From NCBI GenBank assembly GCA_045629945.1, contig JAZQSE010000027.1:62001-126000 (forward strand): a stretch of 64,000 nucleotides of DNA. Reading direction: 5' to 3'. Source of the DNA: UBA1765 sp045629945 (GTDB taxonomy: Bacteria; Fibrobacterota; Fibrobacteria; Fibrobacterales; Fibrobacteraceae). The translations under genes and the position numbers were made by a program. The notes beneath the pieces are model-generated. The model ran no database searches, had not been told where the DNA came from, and saw only the letters and a program-made list of their open reading frames with translations. Shown here in pieces: positions 52,252-61,044 of the stretch (positions are counted from its first letter, which is position 1; each line of letters begins with the position of its first letter).

Positions 52252-53274
52252 TTAGAATTGTTCTAAGAATCGTTGGTCGTTAGATGTTAACAAAGAAATT
52301 TCTGGAATGGAATGTCTTAGCATAGCAATGCGGTCAAGGCCAAAACCAAAGGCAAAACCAGTGTATTTTTCAGAATCAATGCCGCAGTTTTTAAATACGT
52401 TCGGGTCTACAGATCCGCAACCGCCAATTTCCATCCAGCCCGTTCCTTTACAACGTCTGCAACCATTGCCTCCGCAGAATACGCAAGAGACATCCATTTC
52501 TGCCGATGGTTCGGTGAATGGGAAAAAGCTTGGTCTGAATCTTGTTTTGACATTTTCGCCGAATAATTTTTTCATGAAAAGCTGTAATACGCCTTTTAGA
52601 TGGGCAAATGAAATATTTTCGTCTACGACAAGACCTTCACATTGTTGGAACATCGGGGCGTGCGTGGCGTCGTTGTCCACGCGGAAAACGTGGCCTGGCG
52701 CTATCATGCGGAAAGGCGGCTTGTGAGTTTCCATGTAGTGGATTTGTGTGCCAGATGTGTGAGAGCGGAGAACAACACCTTCGTCCATATAAAAAGTGTC
52801 TTGCATGTCACGGCTCGGGTGATCAGGAGGTGTGTTCAAAGCTTCAAAGTTGTACCAGTCTGTTTCAATGTCGCGACCAAAATCAACTTCAAAACCCATT
52901 TGCGCAAAGAAGTCGATGATTTCTTCACGAATGTCGTAAAGAGGGTGGGTGCTTCCGACTGGAATGCCGTTTCCTGGTAAAGAAACGTCGACATAACCTT
53001 CAGAAAGTTTTTTGTTAAGTTCGGCTTCTTGTGCTGTTGTAATAGCTTGTTCAATTTTTTCGGCAACAAATGCTTTGAGTTCGTTTACCAATTTACCATA
53101 AGCAGGGCGTTCTTCTGCTGGGAGTGTTCCCATTTGTTTCAGTAAATCGGTTACAAGGCCTTTTTTGCCAAGGTATTTTACACGTAAATTGTCAACGGCT
53201 TCTTTGTTGGTTAAATCAACTAAAGAAAGTTCATTTTCAAAGGTAGATTTTAAACTGTTTATATTTTCACTCAT
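52252..53274 (-). CDS. pheS: Phenylalanine-tRNA ligase alpha subunit
   Basis: This 340-residue protein has an N-terminal coiled coil and a class II core with HPLYDIREEIIDFF, the motif 2 region HTSGTQIHYM, RVDNDATHAPMFQQCEGL and the motif 3 GFAFGFGLDRIAML. A Cys-rich insert (CVFCGGNGCRRCKGTG) can bind zinc, as in several bacterial PheS. pheT is not next to it. It lies 20 bases after the MORN-type lipoprotein gene and ends in a terminator. Confidence 0.95.
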   Translation of the reverse strand: MSENINSLKSTFENELSLVDLTNKEAVDNLRVKYLGKKGLVTDLLKQMGTLPAEERPAYGKLVNELKAFVAEKIEQAITTAQEAELNKKLSEGYVDVSLPGNGIPVGSTHPLYDIREEIIDFFAQMGFEVDFGRDIETDWYNFEALNTPPDHPSRDMQDTFYMDEGVVLRSHTSGTQIHYMETHKPPFRMIAPGHVFRVDNDATHAPMFQQCEGLVVDENISFAHLKGVLQLFMKKLFGENVKTRFRPSFFPFTEPSAEMDVSCVFCGGNGCRRCKGTGWMEIGGCGSVDPNVFKNCGIDSEKYTGFAFGFGLDRIAMLRHSIPEISLLTSNDQRFLEQF

Positions 53275-53294
53275 AGGGATAATTTTAGAAAAGT

Positions 53295-54476
53295 TTATCG
53301 TTCTTGGCTTGTATGAAAGAGTACAGGGCTATATTTGCCTGCTTCTTCTGTGTGTAAAATGAGCTTTCCCTTTTCATCAAATCTTTTTTGGTGACCAAAG
53401 CGTTCGCCTTCTTTATAATTCAGGCTGTCTTTTATTTGCCCGTTTGGGTAATAATTGAGCCATATTCCATGCGGAAGGCCTTTAGAAAAGGTTCCTTCAG
53501 AAGCTAAGAGTTTTTCAGGTTCAAGGTAGTAGAGCTTTTGAGAAATCAGAGTATCCATAGCCCAGGTTTCTTCATGAAGGATTTTTTTATCAAGATCAAC
53601 CCAGGTTAAGAGACTGTCAATTTTATTATTGTTGAATAAAGTGTCACTACTTTTTGTCCAGGTATTTTCAAAAAGACTAAAACCTTGTATTTTCCCAGTT
53701 CCATTTTCAAAAGAAGTATTCAAAAGAGTATCACCTTTTGGTGAAAGAATTGTCCAGAGTCCGTGACGAGTGCCGTTTTTCCAGGTTTCAGTTTTGTGTA
53801 AAGTTCCATTGGCAAAATAGATAAAGCGGTTTCCGTCTAGAATATTTTTTTGGTAATGTTCTTTGGTTTTTAAGTTGCCACCGGGGTAGTATTGTTTAGA
53901 AAGTCCATGTTTTTTGCCAAAAGAACAAGTGTATTCTTCAAGCATTTTGCCGTTTTCTGCAAATATTTTTTTATAACCATTTTCAGCATTTTCAAAGCAA
54001 GAAGTTTCTTCTTGTAATTTCCCATTTGCATGATAAAATTTCCAGACTCCGGTAGCAGAATCATTTTGGTAATACTTTTCAAAGCGTTTTGAACCTGAAA
54101 AATAAAATTCTTCCCAAGAGCCTGTTTTTTTTCCGTGTTTGTAGTAAGATAAAGAATTGGTTCGCCTGTCAATAAAGAATGTTTTGAGTTCTCCATTTAA
54201 AAGACCATTGCTGTAAGTTCCTTTGGCGATAATGTTTCCGTGACTGTCCCAACGAGTGAATTCTCCATGAGGTTTATTTTTTTTGTAGGGGATTTCGTAT
54301 TCCTGAATTCCATTATTATACCATGTAGCTTGTTTTCTAATCGAACCATCTTGCTTAGTCCAAAAAGAGGTCTTTTTTACCCCGTTGGGGTGGTAATCTG
54401 TTACTTTTTCAACAGGTTTTTCAAAACATCCGCAAAAAAAGGCAAAAGAAAAGAATAAAAAAAGATTTCTAGGCAT
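53295..54476 (-). CDS. MORN/YwqK-type repeat lipoprotein
   Basis: This is a 393-residue protein with a lipoprotein signal (Cys near 17 in FFCGCFEK). It contains about a dozen YwqK/MORN-2 repeats, for example YHPNGVKKTSFW, YNNGIQEYEIPYKKNKPHGEF and YPGGNLKTKEHYQKN. These repeats form beta-rich scaffolds; the name toxin-antitoxin protein often given to the family is not supported by anything here. It sits at the cell surface or periplasm. It is divergent from the membrane trio across a 33-base gap. Confidence 0.8.
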   Translation of the reverse strand: MPRNLFLFFSFAFFCGCFEKPVEKVTDYHPNGVKKTSFWTKQDGSIRKQATWYNNGIQEYEIPYKKNKPHGEFTRWDSHGNIIAKGTYSNGLLNGELKTFFIDRRTNSLSYYKHGKKTGSWEEFYFSGSKRFEKYYQNDSATGVWKFYHANGKLQEETSCFENAENGYKKIFAENGKMLEEYTCSFGKKHGLSKQYYPGGNLKTKEHYQKNILDGNRFIYFANGTLHKTETWKNGTRHGLWTILSPKGDTLLNTSFENGTGKIQGFSLFENTWTKSSDTLFNNNKIDSLLTWVDLDKKILHEETWAMDTLISQKLYYLEPEKLLASEGTFSKGLPHGIWLNYYPNGQIKDSLNYKEGERFGHQKRFDEKGKLILHTEEAGKYSPVLFHTSQER

Positions 54477-54509
54477 ACGGGATAAGGTAGAAAAAAGTAT
54501 TTTCTAGGT

Positions 54510-55298
54510 GTGAATAAAAAGATAAAACAAGAATCTTCTTCGTTGTGGCGGCAGTCTATTCGGGCACCTTTGATTGTCATTGTTCTTTTGACAACATTTG
54601 CTTTGACTATTCTTTTTTATTTCTCTCAAGACCGAAATGGCGAAGTTTATGCCCGTTACATAGAAACACTTTCTGAATACAAATATTTAGATGCCCGTTT
54701 GCATTTAGGTATGGACAGAATTCGTTACAATAAAGCAGCAGACTCATTGGCGATAGAAGCTGGTATTATGAGTTTGCGTGAAATCGCAGTTTCTGTTTCG
54801 ACTTCTATTGAAACATTCCGCGCTGCTGGCGATTGGATGCCGGAATACTCTCAGGTAGATGCTTTTGATAGAGAAGTTTTAAATAAAATTTCAATTTCGC
54901 GCCGATACTTGAAAGAGCGTAGGCAATGGCTTAATGATTGTGATGCTTTTATGAAAAAGCTCTGGCATTCGCCATTGTCTGATAAAGCTGAAATCTTTAA
55001 TGTTTTAGATAGTGCAAAGGTTGGTGAGTTGCCGTCTTTGCCAGAAGGGGTAGAGCTTTCTGAAGATTTGTATGCAGAATTAGAACAATTATTAAAAACG
55101 AATAGAGAAGTGGCAAGGTTATGGCATCGTTTAGATTATAGCAGAGCTTCTCTTTTTGCAGAAGATTTAATTTTGTCATTTAAAGCAAGAGAATTGGTTA
55201 TGCAAGAACGTCGGGCAATACTTTCCCTAATATTCTATCTTTTCTCTTTAGTTATGTTGCTTAGCACATTGTTGCTTTATGTCCGGGTTAAAAGATGA
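54510..55298 (+). CDS. Membrane protein with a helical periplasmic domain
   Basis: This is a 262-residue protein starting at GTG 54510. Membrane helices at about 22-42 and 238-258 enclose a wholly helical outer domain of about 190 residues (YIETLSEYKYLDARLHLGMD). This resembles the double-helical sensing domains of some kinases, but there is no cytoplasmic signalling domain. It overlaps the next gene by ATGA. No family recognised. Confidence 0.6.
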   Translation: MNKKIKQESSSLWRQSIRAPLIVIVLLTTFALTILFYFSQDRNGEVYARYIETLSEYKYLDARLHLGMDRIRYNKAADSLAIEAGIMSLREIAVSVSTSIETFRAAGDWMPEYSQVDAFDREVLNKISISRRYLKERRQWLNDCDAFMKKLWHSPLSDKAEIFNVLDSAKVGELPSLPEGVELSEDLYAELEQLLKTNREVARLWHRLDYSRASLFAEDLILSFKARELVMQERRAILSLIFYLFSLVMLLSTLLLYVRVKR

Positions 55299-55852
55299 TT
55301 TTTAATAAACCCAAAAAAATACCTTATGTTTTACAATTATTTATTTTGGGCATAGGTATTTTTGTTTCTGTTACTTTGTTTGCTCAAGTTAAGCCATTGT
55401 TTTCGAGTTTTTTGCAAACAGAAGATGAATATGTTTTTTTTGGAACGCCAAGCTTTATGACTGAAAAAGAATGGCGTATTGGCGGCCTTCTTCCTTTTGT
55501 AGATTCTAGACACCGTATTCGTTTTAATCTTCATGGCGACGATTCAGCCTCTTTTTACCTTTATTTATCCGAAGAAGATTTAGCGAGTTTATCGTATTGG
55601 TTTCCGATGACATTAAAGCCAGATGGTTCTGTTGGTGTAACGCATTCAGAAATTCATGGTTACAGAATTTCGCAAAATGAATGGGTTGTTTCTGAAATTT
55701 CTTCATCGTATGGAAAATTATCAGCAGACACTTTATACGCTTATCATATTCGGCAAGTATTGTTTTCTGCTTTTTGGTGTTTCGCTTTTTTAGGTGTGGC
55801 TATAGCCTTTTTTGTTTCGCTTATCCGTAAAATGACATGGCGAAAAATTTGA
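55295..55852 (+). CDS. Small bitopic membrane protein
   Basis: This 185-residue protein has helices at about 13-33 and 158-180 around a beta-rich outer domain (VFFGTPSFMTEKEW, FNLHGDDSASFYLYL). It is translationally coupled to the helical protein upstream and runs into the start of the esterase-like gene. No family recognised. With its neighbours it may form an envelope complex. Confidence 0.6.
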   Translation: MIFNKPKKIPYVLQLFILGIGIFVSVTLFAQVKPLFSSFLQTEDEYVFFGTPSFMTEKEWRIGGLLPFVDSRHRIRFNLHGDDSASFYLYLSEEDLASLSYWFPMTLKPDGSVGVTHSEIHGYRISQNEWVVSEISSSYGKLSADTLYAYHIRQVLFSAFWCFAFLGVAIAFFVSLIRKMTWRKI

Positions 55853-55857
55853 AAAGA

Positions 55858-56532
55858 ATGAATTTTAAAAAGGTTCTCTTTTTTCTTTTTCTTTTGTCTG
55901 CTTTTTTAAAAGCAGAAGAATTGTCTTTACCAACAGGTATTTTTAAAAGTCCTGCAGAAAAATCAACCGTATTAATCTGGTTCCATGGAGGCATGTCTAG
56001 TAACCGTTGTGATAAAGGTTTAATTGCTGGCAGAGATTTTTTCGAATTAACAAAAAAGAAAGTAACAGTAATCAGTCCTTCGGCGTGTTTGAATAATCAT
56101 TGGGTTTCTCCTCATGCCATTCCAAGAATTGATAATACTTTGGATTCTTTAGAAAAAGTGTTACAAAAAAAGATAGATACACTTTATTTGGCAGGCGTTT
56201 CTGATGGAGCTCTTGGGGTTTTTACTTATTCAGCGTTAGGCAAACGAGTTGTCAAAAGTAGATTGCTTGTAAGTGGCTTTTTAAAGTTTTTAGGAGAACC
56301 TTCCGATTTTGAAAATTATTCAAAGTTAAAAGAAGGAAACTGGTATTTTTTACAGGGTGCTAAAGATAGACTTTATCCAAGTAGTATTACATTTTCCTGG
56401 AACAGAACTTTTTGTCAAATGCCAAAAATTCATTGTGTCTTGAAAGAAGATTCTTTAGGAGAACATGACTGGGGTTATTGGCAGACTAATCGCTCTGGTT
56501 GGCTTTTTGAATTTATTCAAGAAATGTTTTGA
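55858..56532 (+). CDS. Secreted alpha/beta-hydrolase, esterase-like
   Basis: This is a 224-residue protein from the ATG at 55858, which gives a signal peptide ending FLKAEE. The fold has the oxyanion motif WFHGGMSSNRC, the nucleophile in GVSDGA, an Asp in GAKDRLYP and a His in GEHDWGYW. The size is similar to small feruloyl or acetyl esterases, but the specificity cannot be read. It is the last gene of the trio, 70 bases before tRNA-Leu. Confidence 0.75.
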   Translation: MNFKKVLFFLFLLSAFLKAEELSLPTGIFKSPAEKSTVLIWFHGGMSSNRCDKGLIAGRDFFELTKKKVTVISPSACLNNHWVSPHAIPRIDNTLDSLEKVLQKKIDTLYLAGVSDGALGVFTYSALGKRVVKSRLLVSGFLKFLGEPSDFENYSKLKEGNWYFLQGAKDRLYPSSITFSWNRTFCQMPKIHCVLKEDSLGEHDWGYWQTNRSGWLFEFIQEMF

Positions 56533-56602
56533 ATTGCTCTTTCTGAAAATCCCCTTGACAAAGAGAGTTTTTTTTTAGAAATTTGAGTTCGGATTCTTGC
56601 TA

Positions 56603-56686
56603 GCGGATGTGGTGGAATTGGTAGACACGCTAGATTCAGATTCTAGTGCCCGCAAGGTCGTGGAGGTTCAAGTCCTCTCATCCGCA
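56603..56686 (+). tRNA. tRNA-Leu (CAG)
   Basis: The acceptor arm GCGGATG pairs with CATCCGC, followed by discriminator A. The D-loop contains GGTAGAC. The anticodon stem CTAGA/TCTAG holds loop TTCAGAT with anticodon CAG. A long variable arm follows, as in class II leucine tRNAs, and the T-loop is GGTTCAAGTCC. CCA is not encoded. A terminator follows at once. Confidence 0.95.
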
Positions 56687-56687
56687 T

Positions 56688-56716
56688 AAAAGCCTCGAAG
56701 TTTTTCGAGGCTTTTG
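56688..56716. terminator. Terminator after tRNA-Leu, shared with rarA
   Basis: AAAAGCCTCGAA pairs with TTCGAGGCTTTT around a short T-rich loop. The symmetric A/T flanks allow use from both sides. Confidence 0.85.
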
Positions 56717-56720
56717 TCAT

Positions 56721-58022
56721 TTAATGACCTTTTTCAATTTCTGCTTTTCGAGCTTTTAATTGTTGAAGCCGCTCTGCAAGAGCTTTTTCTTTTCCGTATA
56801 AAGTAGGTTGGTAAAGTTCTGTACCTTTTAATTGTATCGGAAAATGATCCTGGCCAGAATAGGCACCTGGGCTATCGTGATCGTATTTATAATTTTCACC
56901 ATAGCGTAAAGCTCTGCCAACTTGTGTCACAGAATTTCTGAAAGCTCTCGGGACAGGTAAAGTACCTGTTCTTTCGATAAGAGAATCGGCTTGCATTCCG
57001 GCAATTTCAAGGCTGTTACTTTTAGGTGCAAGAGAAAGGTAAACGGTTATTTCATCTAAAGCAATCAGACCTTCTGGTACGCCAAGAAAATCAAAAGCTT
57101 CTCTAGCAGATGTGGCTAATAAAAGAGCAATCGGGTCAGCAAGGCCAATGTCTTCCATAGCCATTCGAATCAAACGCCGTAAAATAAAACGAGGGTCTTC
57201 TCCGGCTTTTAACATGCGGTGCAGCCAATAAAGAGCCGCATCGGGGTCACTCCCTCGGACTGATTTATGTAAAGCAGAAATCAGGTTATAATGTTCCTCG
57301 CCGGATTTATCGTAGCGCAAAGGTTTTTTGTATTGTGCTTCTTCTAAAAAAGTTTCATCAATGACTTTTCTATCACCAAGACTAGCAACAATCCATTCTA
57401 ATTGGTTTAGTAAAAATCTAGCATCGCCATCAGCTAATGCAATAAGTTTTTTTGCCACTTCTTTTGTCAGTTCAACATCTTTACGACAAAGCCCGCGAGG
57501 GTCATTATGCAAAGCATTGAAAAGTAATTTTTCTAATTCATCTTCTTGAAGTGGCGCAAATAAAATAAGTTGGCAGCGAGAAAGCAAAGCACTATTTACT
57601 TCAAAACCAGGGTTTTCTGTAGTTGCTCCAATTAATGTAACTGTTCCGTCTTCTACTGCACCAAGTAGCGCATCTTGTTGGCTTTTATTAAAGCGATGAA
57701 TTTCATCAATAAAGAGAATTGTCCCATGAGGGTTAAGTAAATTAGGTTCTCTTGCTTCAGCAAGAACGGTTTTCACATCTTTAACACCACTTGATACAGC
57801 AGAAAGAGAAACGAATTTCTTTGTGCTTTGATTCTTTATAACATTAGCAAGACTGGTTTTTCCGCACCCCGGTGGCCCCCAAAAAATCATACTTGGGATA
57901 GAATCTGTTTCAAGACTTCTTCTTAAAAGACTCCCAGCCCCTAAAATTTTATTTTGTCCCATAAACTCGTCAAGGGTTGTCGGGCGCAAACGTTCGGCTA
58001 AAGGAATTTCATTTAATGGCAT
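56721..58022 (-). CDS. rarA: Replication-associated recombination protein A (MgsA)
   Basis: This 433-residue AAA+ ATPase has Walker A GPPGCGKTS (49-57), Walker B LFIDEIHRFNKSQQD, sensor 1 LIGATTENP, and the C-terminal tetramerisation region with SVRGSDPDAALYWLHRML. It acts at stalled replication forks. The length and motifs are complete. Confidence 0.95.
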   Translation of the reverse strand: MPLNEIPLAERLRPTTLDEFMGQNKILGAGSLLRRSLETDSIPSMIFWGPPGCGKTSLANVIKNQSTKKFVSLSAVSSGVKDVKTVLAEAREPNLLNPHGTILFIDEIHRFNKSQQDALLGAVEDGTVTLIGATTENPGFEVNSALLSRCQLILFAPLQEDELEKLLFNALHNDPRGLCRKDVELTKEVAKKLIALADGDARFLLNQLEWIVASLGDRKVIDETFLEEAQYKKPLRYDKSGEEHYNLISALHKSVRGSDPDAALYWLHRMLKAGEDPRFILRRLIRMAMEDIGLADPIALLLATSAREAFDFLGVPEGLIALDEITVYLSLAPKSNSLEIAGMQADSLIERTGTLPVPRAFRNSVTQVGRALRYGENYKYDHDSPGAYSGQDHFPIQLKGTELYQPTLYGKEKALAERLQQLKARKAEIEKGH

Positions 58023-58118
58023 AACATAAAGATAAAAACAAAGATTCTTTTCGTAAAATCAAAGAATAGTACTGAATGGCGAAATTTAAATTTTAAAACA
58101 CTTTTCTAATATTGAAGT

Positions 58119-58694
58119 ATGCGTTCATTTCTTGGAAAAACGAATCGTTTTACATGGCGTTCATTAGAACACGCCGATGCAATATTTTTACAAAATGCAA
58201 TACAAGAATCGATAGACGATTCTGAAAGCTATTATTTTCCGGTCTATCAAGATTTAAAAACGAAAGAACAATTAAAACACCATATTTCATCATATATCTT
58301 ACAGGCAGAATTAAGGAATGGTGGCTTGTTCGGGATATTTGATAGTGAGAATAAACTTTCTGGTACACTTTATCTTTATTGGATTTCTGAAGAACGTGAA
58401 AGTGGTGCAATAGGTTTTTGGCTATCTAAATCGGCGCGTCAAAAAGGAGTTCTTGCAGAAGTTCTGCCTTCTTTTTTGCAATTTCTTTTTTCCGAACTTA
58501 AACTGAATCGAATTGAAGCTGAAGTGGCTGTCTCTAATAAAAAGAGTATTTCTGTATTAGAAAAGGCTTTTTTTGTTCAAGAAGGTCTTGCACGAGAATA
58601 CGCAAAAGTAAACGGAAATTTTGAAGATTTTTACCATTATTCGTTGATTTTTAGCGATTTTCAAGAAAAATACTTGAAAGAAACAAAAAAATAA
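58119..58694 (+). CDS. GNAT N-acetyltransferase, RimJ/RimL-like
   Basis: This 191-residue protein has a GNAT core: FGIFDSENKLSGTLYLYWI strands, acetyl-CoA-binding segment SARQKGVLAEVL, and NRIEAEVAVSNKKSISVLEKAFFVQEGL typical of the RimL group. It probably acetylates a protein N-terminus or small amine. It stands alone, divergent from rarA. Confidence 0.82.
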   Translation: MRSFLGKTNRFTWRSLEHADAIFLQNAIQESIDDSESYYFPVYQDLKTKEQLKHHISSYILQAELRNGGLFGIFDSENKLSGTLYLYWISEERESGAIGFWLSKSARQKGVLAEVLPSFLQFLFSELKLNRIEAEVAVSNKKSISVLEKAFFVQEGLAREYAKVNGNFEDFYHYSLIFSDFQEKYLKETKK

Positions 58695-58772
58695 TGGTGA
58701 ATGGTTTCTTTGGTAAACGAGAGTTTATTTTTTGCCGTTCCATGAACTTCAAAAACCTTCTATTTTATAAGC

Positions 58773-59621
58773 ATGAGTGAGAAAGTGACAAAATTAGATG
58801 CAGAACCAGATGTTTTGCAGTATACCAATTACCGGTTATTTTTACGGGATTATTACGATTATAAAAAAAGTACATCTAGTGCTTTCAGTTTACGGTATTT
58901 TTCACAGAAAGCAGGGCTTTCCAGCCATGCACACTTAAAATTAGCCATTGATGGTAAGCGAAATCTGACAAAAAGTACTGTAACGAAATTGATAACAGGT
59001 CTTGGATTAGAAGGTCATAGAGCAGTTTATTTTGAAAATCTGGTGTTTTTTAATCAAGCTAAAACTGAAAAAGAAAAACAGACTTTTTATACATTGCTTT
59101 TAAAAGCGAGCCCTCGTTCTCGTTTGCGCCGTTTAGATGAAGCTCAGTTCCGTATTTTCAAAGAATGGTATCATTCCATGATTCTTGAAATGATTTCTTT
59201 GAAAAATTTCAACCCGGCTCCTGAATGGATTTCTAGACACTTGATGGGGAATCTTTCATCATCTCAAGTTGCAGAATCTTTGAAATTACTTCAAGAATTA
59301 GGGTTAATCGTTAAAACGGCTAAAGGTTATCGTCGTTTAGAGCCTTTACTTACAACAGATGACGAAGTTCAGGATTTAATGGTAAAATATTACCATTATG
59401 CTGGTTTTAAATTAGCAGCAGAGGCAATTTCTTCCTTACCCCCAGAAATTAGGGATATTTCTGCATTAACATTCCCTGTAAAGCGTTCAGATTTCCCTGC
59501 TTTGAAAAAACATATACAACTGATGCGCAAAGAATTGCTAGATTTCTCGGCAGAAGCAGGAGAAGCTGATGATATTATTCAAGTCAATATCCAGCTATTC
59601 CCTGTGACAAGAGGAGTGTGA
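58773..59621 (+). CDS. TIGR02147-family protein, probable regulator
   Basis: This is a 282-residue protein. LQYTNYRLFLRDYYDYKK, AFSLRYFSQKAGLSSHAHLK and the closing VNIQLFPVTRG are the hallmark of TIGR02147, a family known mainly from Fibrobacter with many copies per genome. The N-terminal part looks like a helix-turn-helix and the middle has a winged-helix pattern (SSSQVAESLKLLQELGLI). It is coupled to the following lipoprotein by TGATG. In the host, such regulator-lipoprotein pairs are likely a repeated surface-protein system; this is inference. Confidence 0.88.
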   Translation: MSEKVTKLDAEPDVLQYTNYRLFLRDYYDYKKSTSSAFSLRYFSQKAGLSSHAHLKLAIDGKRNLTKSTVTKLITGLGLEGHRAVYFENLVFFNQAKTEKEKQTFYTLLLKASPRSRLRRLDEAQFRIFKEWYHSMILEMISLKNFNPAPEWISRHLMGNLSSSQVAESLKLLQELGLIVKTAKGYRRLEPLLTTDDEVQDLMVKYYHYAGFKLAAEAISSLPPEIRDISALTFPVKRSDFPALKKHIQLMRKELLDFSAEAGEADDIIQVNIQLFPVTRGV

Positions 59622-60886
59622 TGCGTTTTTGGCAAACTATATCCGGAATCATGTTGGGTGCGGCGGCTTTATGTTTGCCCGGTTGTTCGTCGGAAAGTTC
59701 TGACTCTCAGGTGAGTGGAATTGAAATTGGAAATCCAGCATTGGCATTAACAGCTGACTTTTCTATTGATTATTCTGATGGAAAAATACAAGCTCTTGCA
59801 AAAGCAGGTGAAGAACCTGTTCTCTTGGATACGTTCTCATTAGTGTTAACGCAACTCCGTTCTTATTCTAGTTACTACGTAAGTGTTTCAGTTGATCCTG
59901 TTTTAGGTTTCCAGTTATGGCCGTACGAAACGGCTCCAGATGAAACTCTTGCTATATCATTTTCAGAACATTCTGCTGTGGAAGAAGCCTTTAGTGAAAT
60001 TGATTTACAAGAAGAAGGGCTTTTAAAAGAAATAGGCGTTTTCTTTGTTCCTGGCGGAAAAGACCGTTCTCAGATAAGTGGTCGGCTTTTGGTAGATGGA
60101 GAATATGTTCCGTTTGAATACGATTTGTCGTATTTCCAACTCCTTTCCTTGCGTTACCATTATTCACAGATTGATAAAGTAGAAGAACACAAAGCTAACT
60201 TATCAGTGGTATTCCATGTCAGAAATTTTGTAGATGGATTAGATTTACAGAAAGCAGAAATTTCTGATGATGGTGTTATTTATTTCAATGCTAGCGAAAA
60301 TGCTGCTCTTTGGGATTCTTTAAATGTTCGCTTTGTTCCTAGTTTTGAACCTTTGCGCTATGATTATGTAACAAATTCCCAAGACACACTTTCTGCTTAT
60401 GTTGAAAATGTCTGGGAAGATGTCGCCTTGGATAAAGGTGTGAATACTGTTTCTAACGGAGATTTTGCAGAAGGTTCGCAAGATTGGATTCTTATGAACC
60501 AATTCTCTGGGTTAGGTGATACTTCAATAATTAAAGAAAACGCTACGGATAGAATTATGAAAGTTTCTATTCAAGAAGCGGGTCGTTATTCTTATAGTGT
60601 TCAATTAATACATGAAAATATTCCATTAGTAAAAGGTAAAAGACACATGTGTGTATTTACTATTTGGGCAGATTCTGCTACAGAAATTACGGCTCGTTTA
60701 GGTTCTTATACTACTTATGAAACGGTTGGTTTCCAAGAACATGTTAACGTGCAGACAACAGGTCATTCTTTTGAAATAGAATTTACTCCAGATATAAATA
60801 CGCCATTTGCACGCTTTGAATTGAATTTAGGGAAAAATAAACGGACCTTCTATATTAAAGAAGTGAAAATTTATCGTTTAGAATAA
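59621..60886 (+). CDS. Surface lipoprotein with C-terminal CBM-like domain
   Basis: This is a 421-residue lipoprotein (lipobox LPGC near residue 22) from the ATG overlapping the regulator stop. The middle is beta-rich. The last 145 residues start VSNGDFAEGSQDWIL and end FYIKEVKIYRLE, the pattern of CBM4/9-type or discoidin-like carbohydrate-binding domains. It probably attaches to polysaccharide at the cell surface. The regulator encoded just upstream may control it. Confidence 0.72.
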   Translation: MRFWQTISGIMLGAAALCLPGCSSESSDSQVSGIEIGNPALALTADFSIDYSDGKIQALAKAGEEPVLLDTFSLVLTQLRSYSSYYVSVSVDPVLGFQLWPYETAPDETLAISFSEHSAVEEAFSEIDLQEEGLLKEIGVFFVPGGKDRSQISGRLLVDGEYVPFEYDLSYFQLLSLRYHYSQIDKVEEHKANLSVVFHVRNFVDGLDLQKAEISDDGVIYFNASENAALWDSLNVRFVPSFEPLRYDYVTNSQDTLSAYVENVWEDVALDKGVNTVSNGDFAEGSQDWILMNQFSGLGDTSIIKENATDRIMKVSIQEAGRYSYSVQLIHENIPLVKGKRHMCVFTIWADSATEITARLGSYTTYETVGFQEHVNVQTTGHSFEIEFTPDINTPFARFELNLGKNKRTFYIKEVKIYRLE

Positions 60887-60930
60887 AAAACGCAAGCGAA
60901 ATAAATAAATTTCAAAAAAAAATGAAAATA

Positions 60931-60958
60931 AAAGCAACCTTTTTACGAGGTTGCTTCT
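60931..60958 (+). terminator. Terminator after the lipoprotein gene
   Basis: AGCAACCT and AGGTTGCT arms with a 7-base loop, but only a short T-rich tail. Confidence 0.6.
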
Positions 60959-61044
60959 CTAATATTATAGAATTTCTAAAAAAATTTCTAATAACCAGAA
61001 CAAATTTTTAGATTGTTGTTAAAGATTCTTTCAAGAAAAAAGTT

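Noticed and set aside
53295..54476. Toxin-antitoxin function of the MORN-type lipoprotein
   Set aside because: The family name is historical; there is no toxin gene beside it and the protein is exported.
56603..56686. tRNA-Leu as island attachment site
   Set aside because: No integrase and no repeat of the tRNA 3' end were seen nearby.
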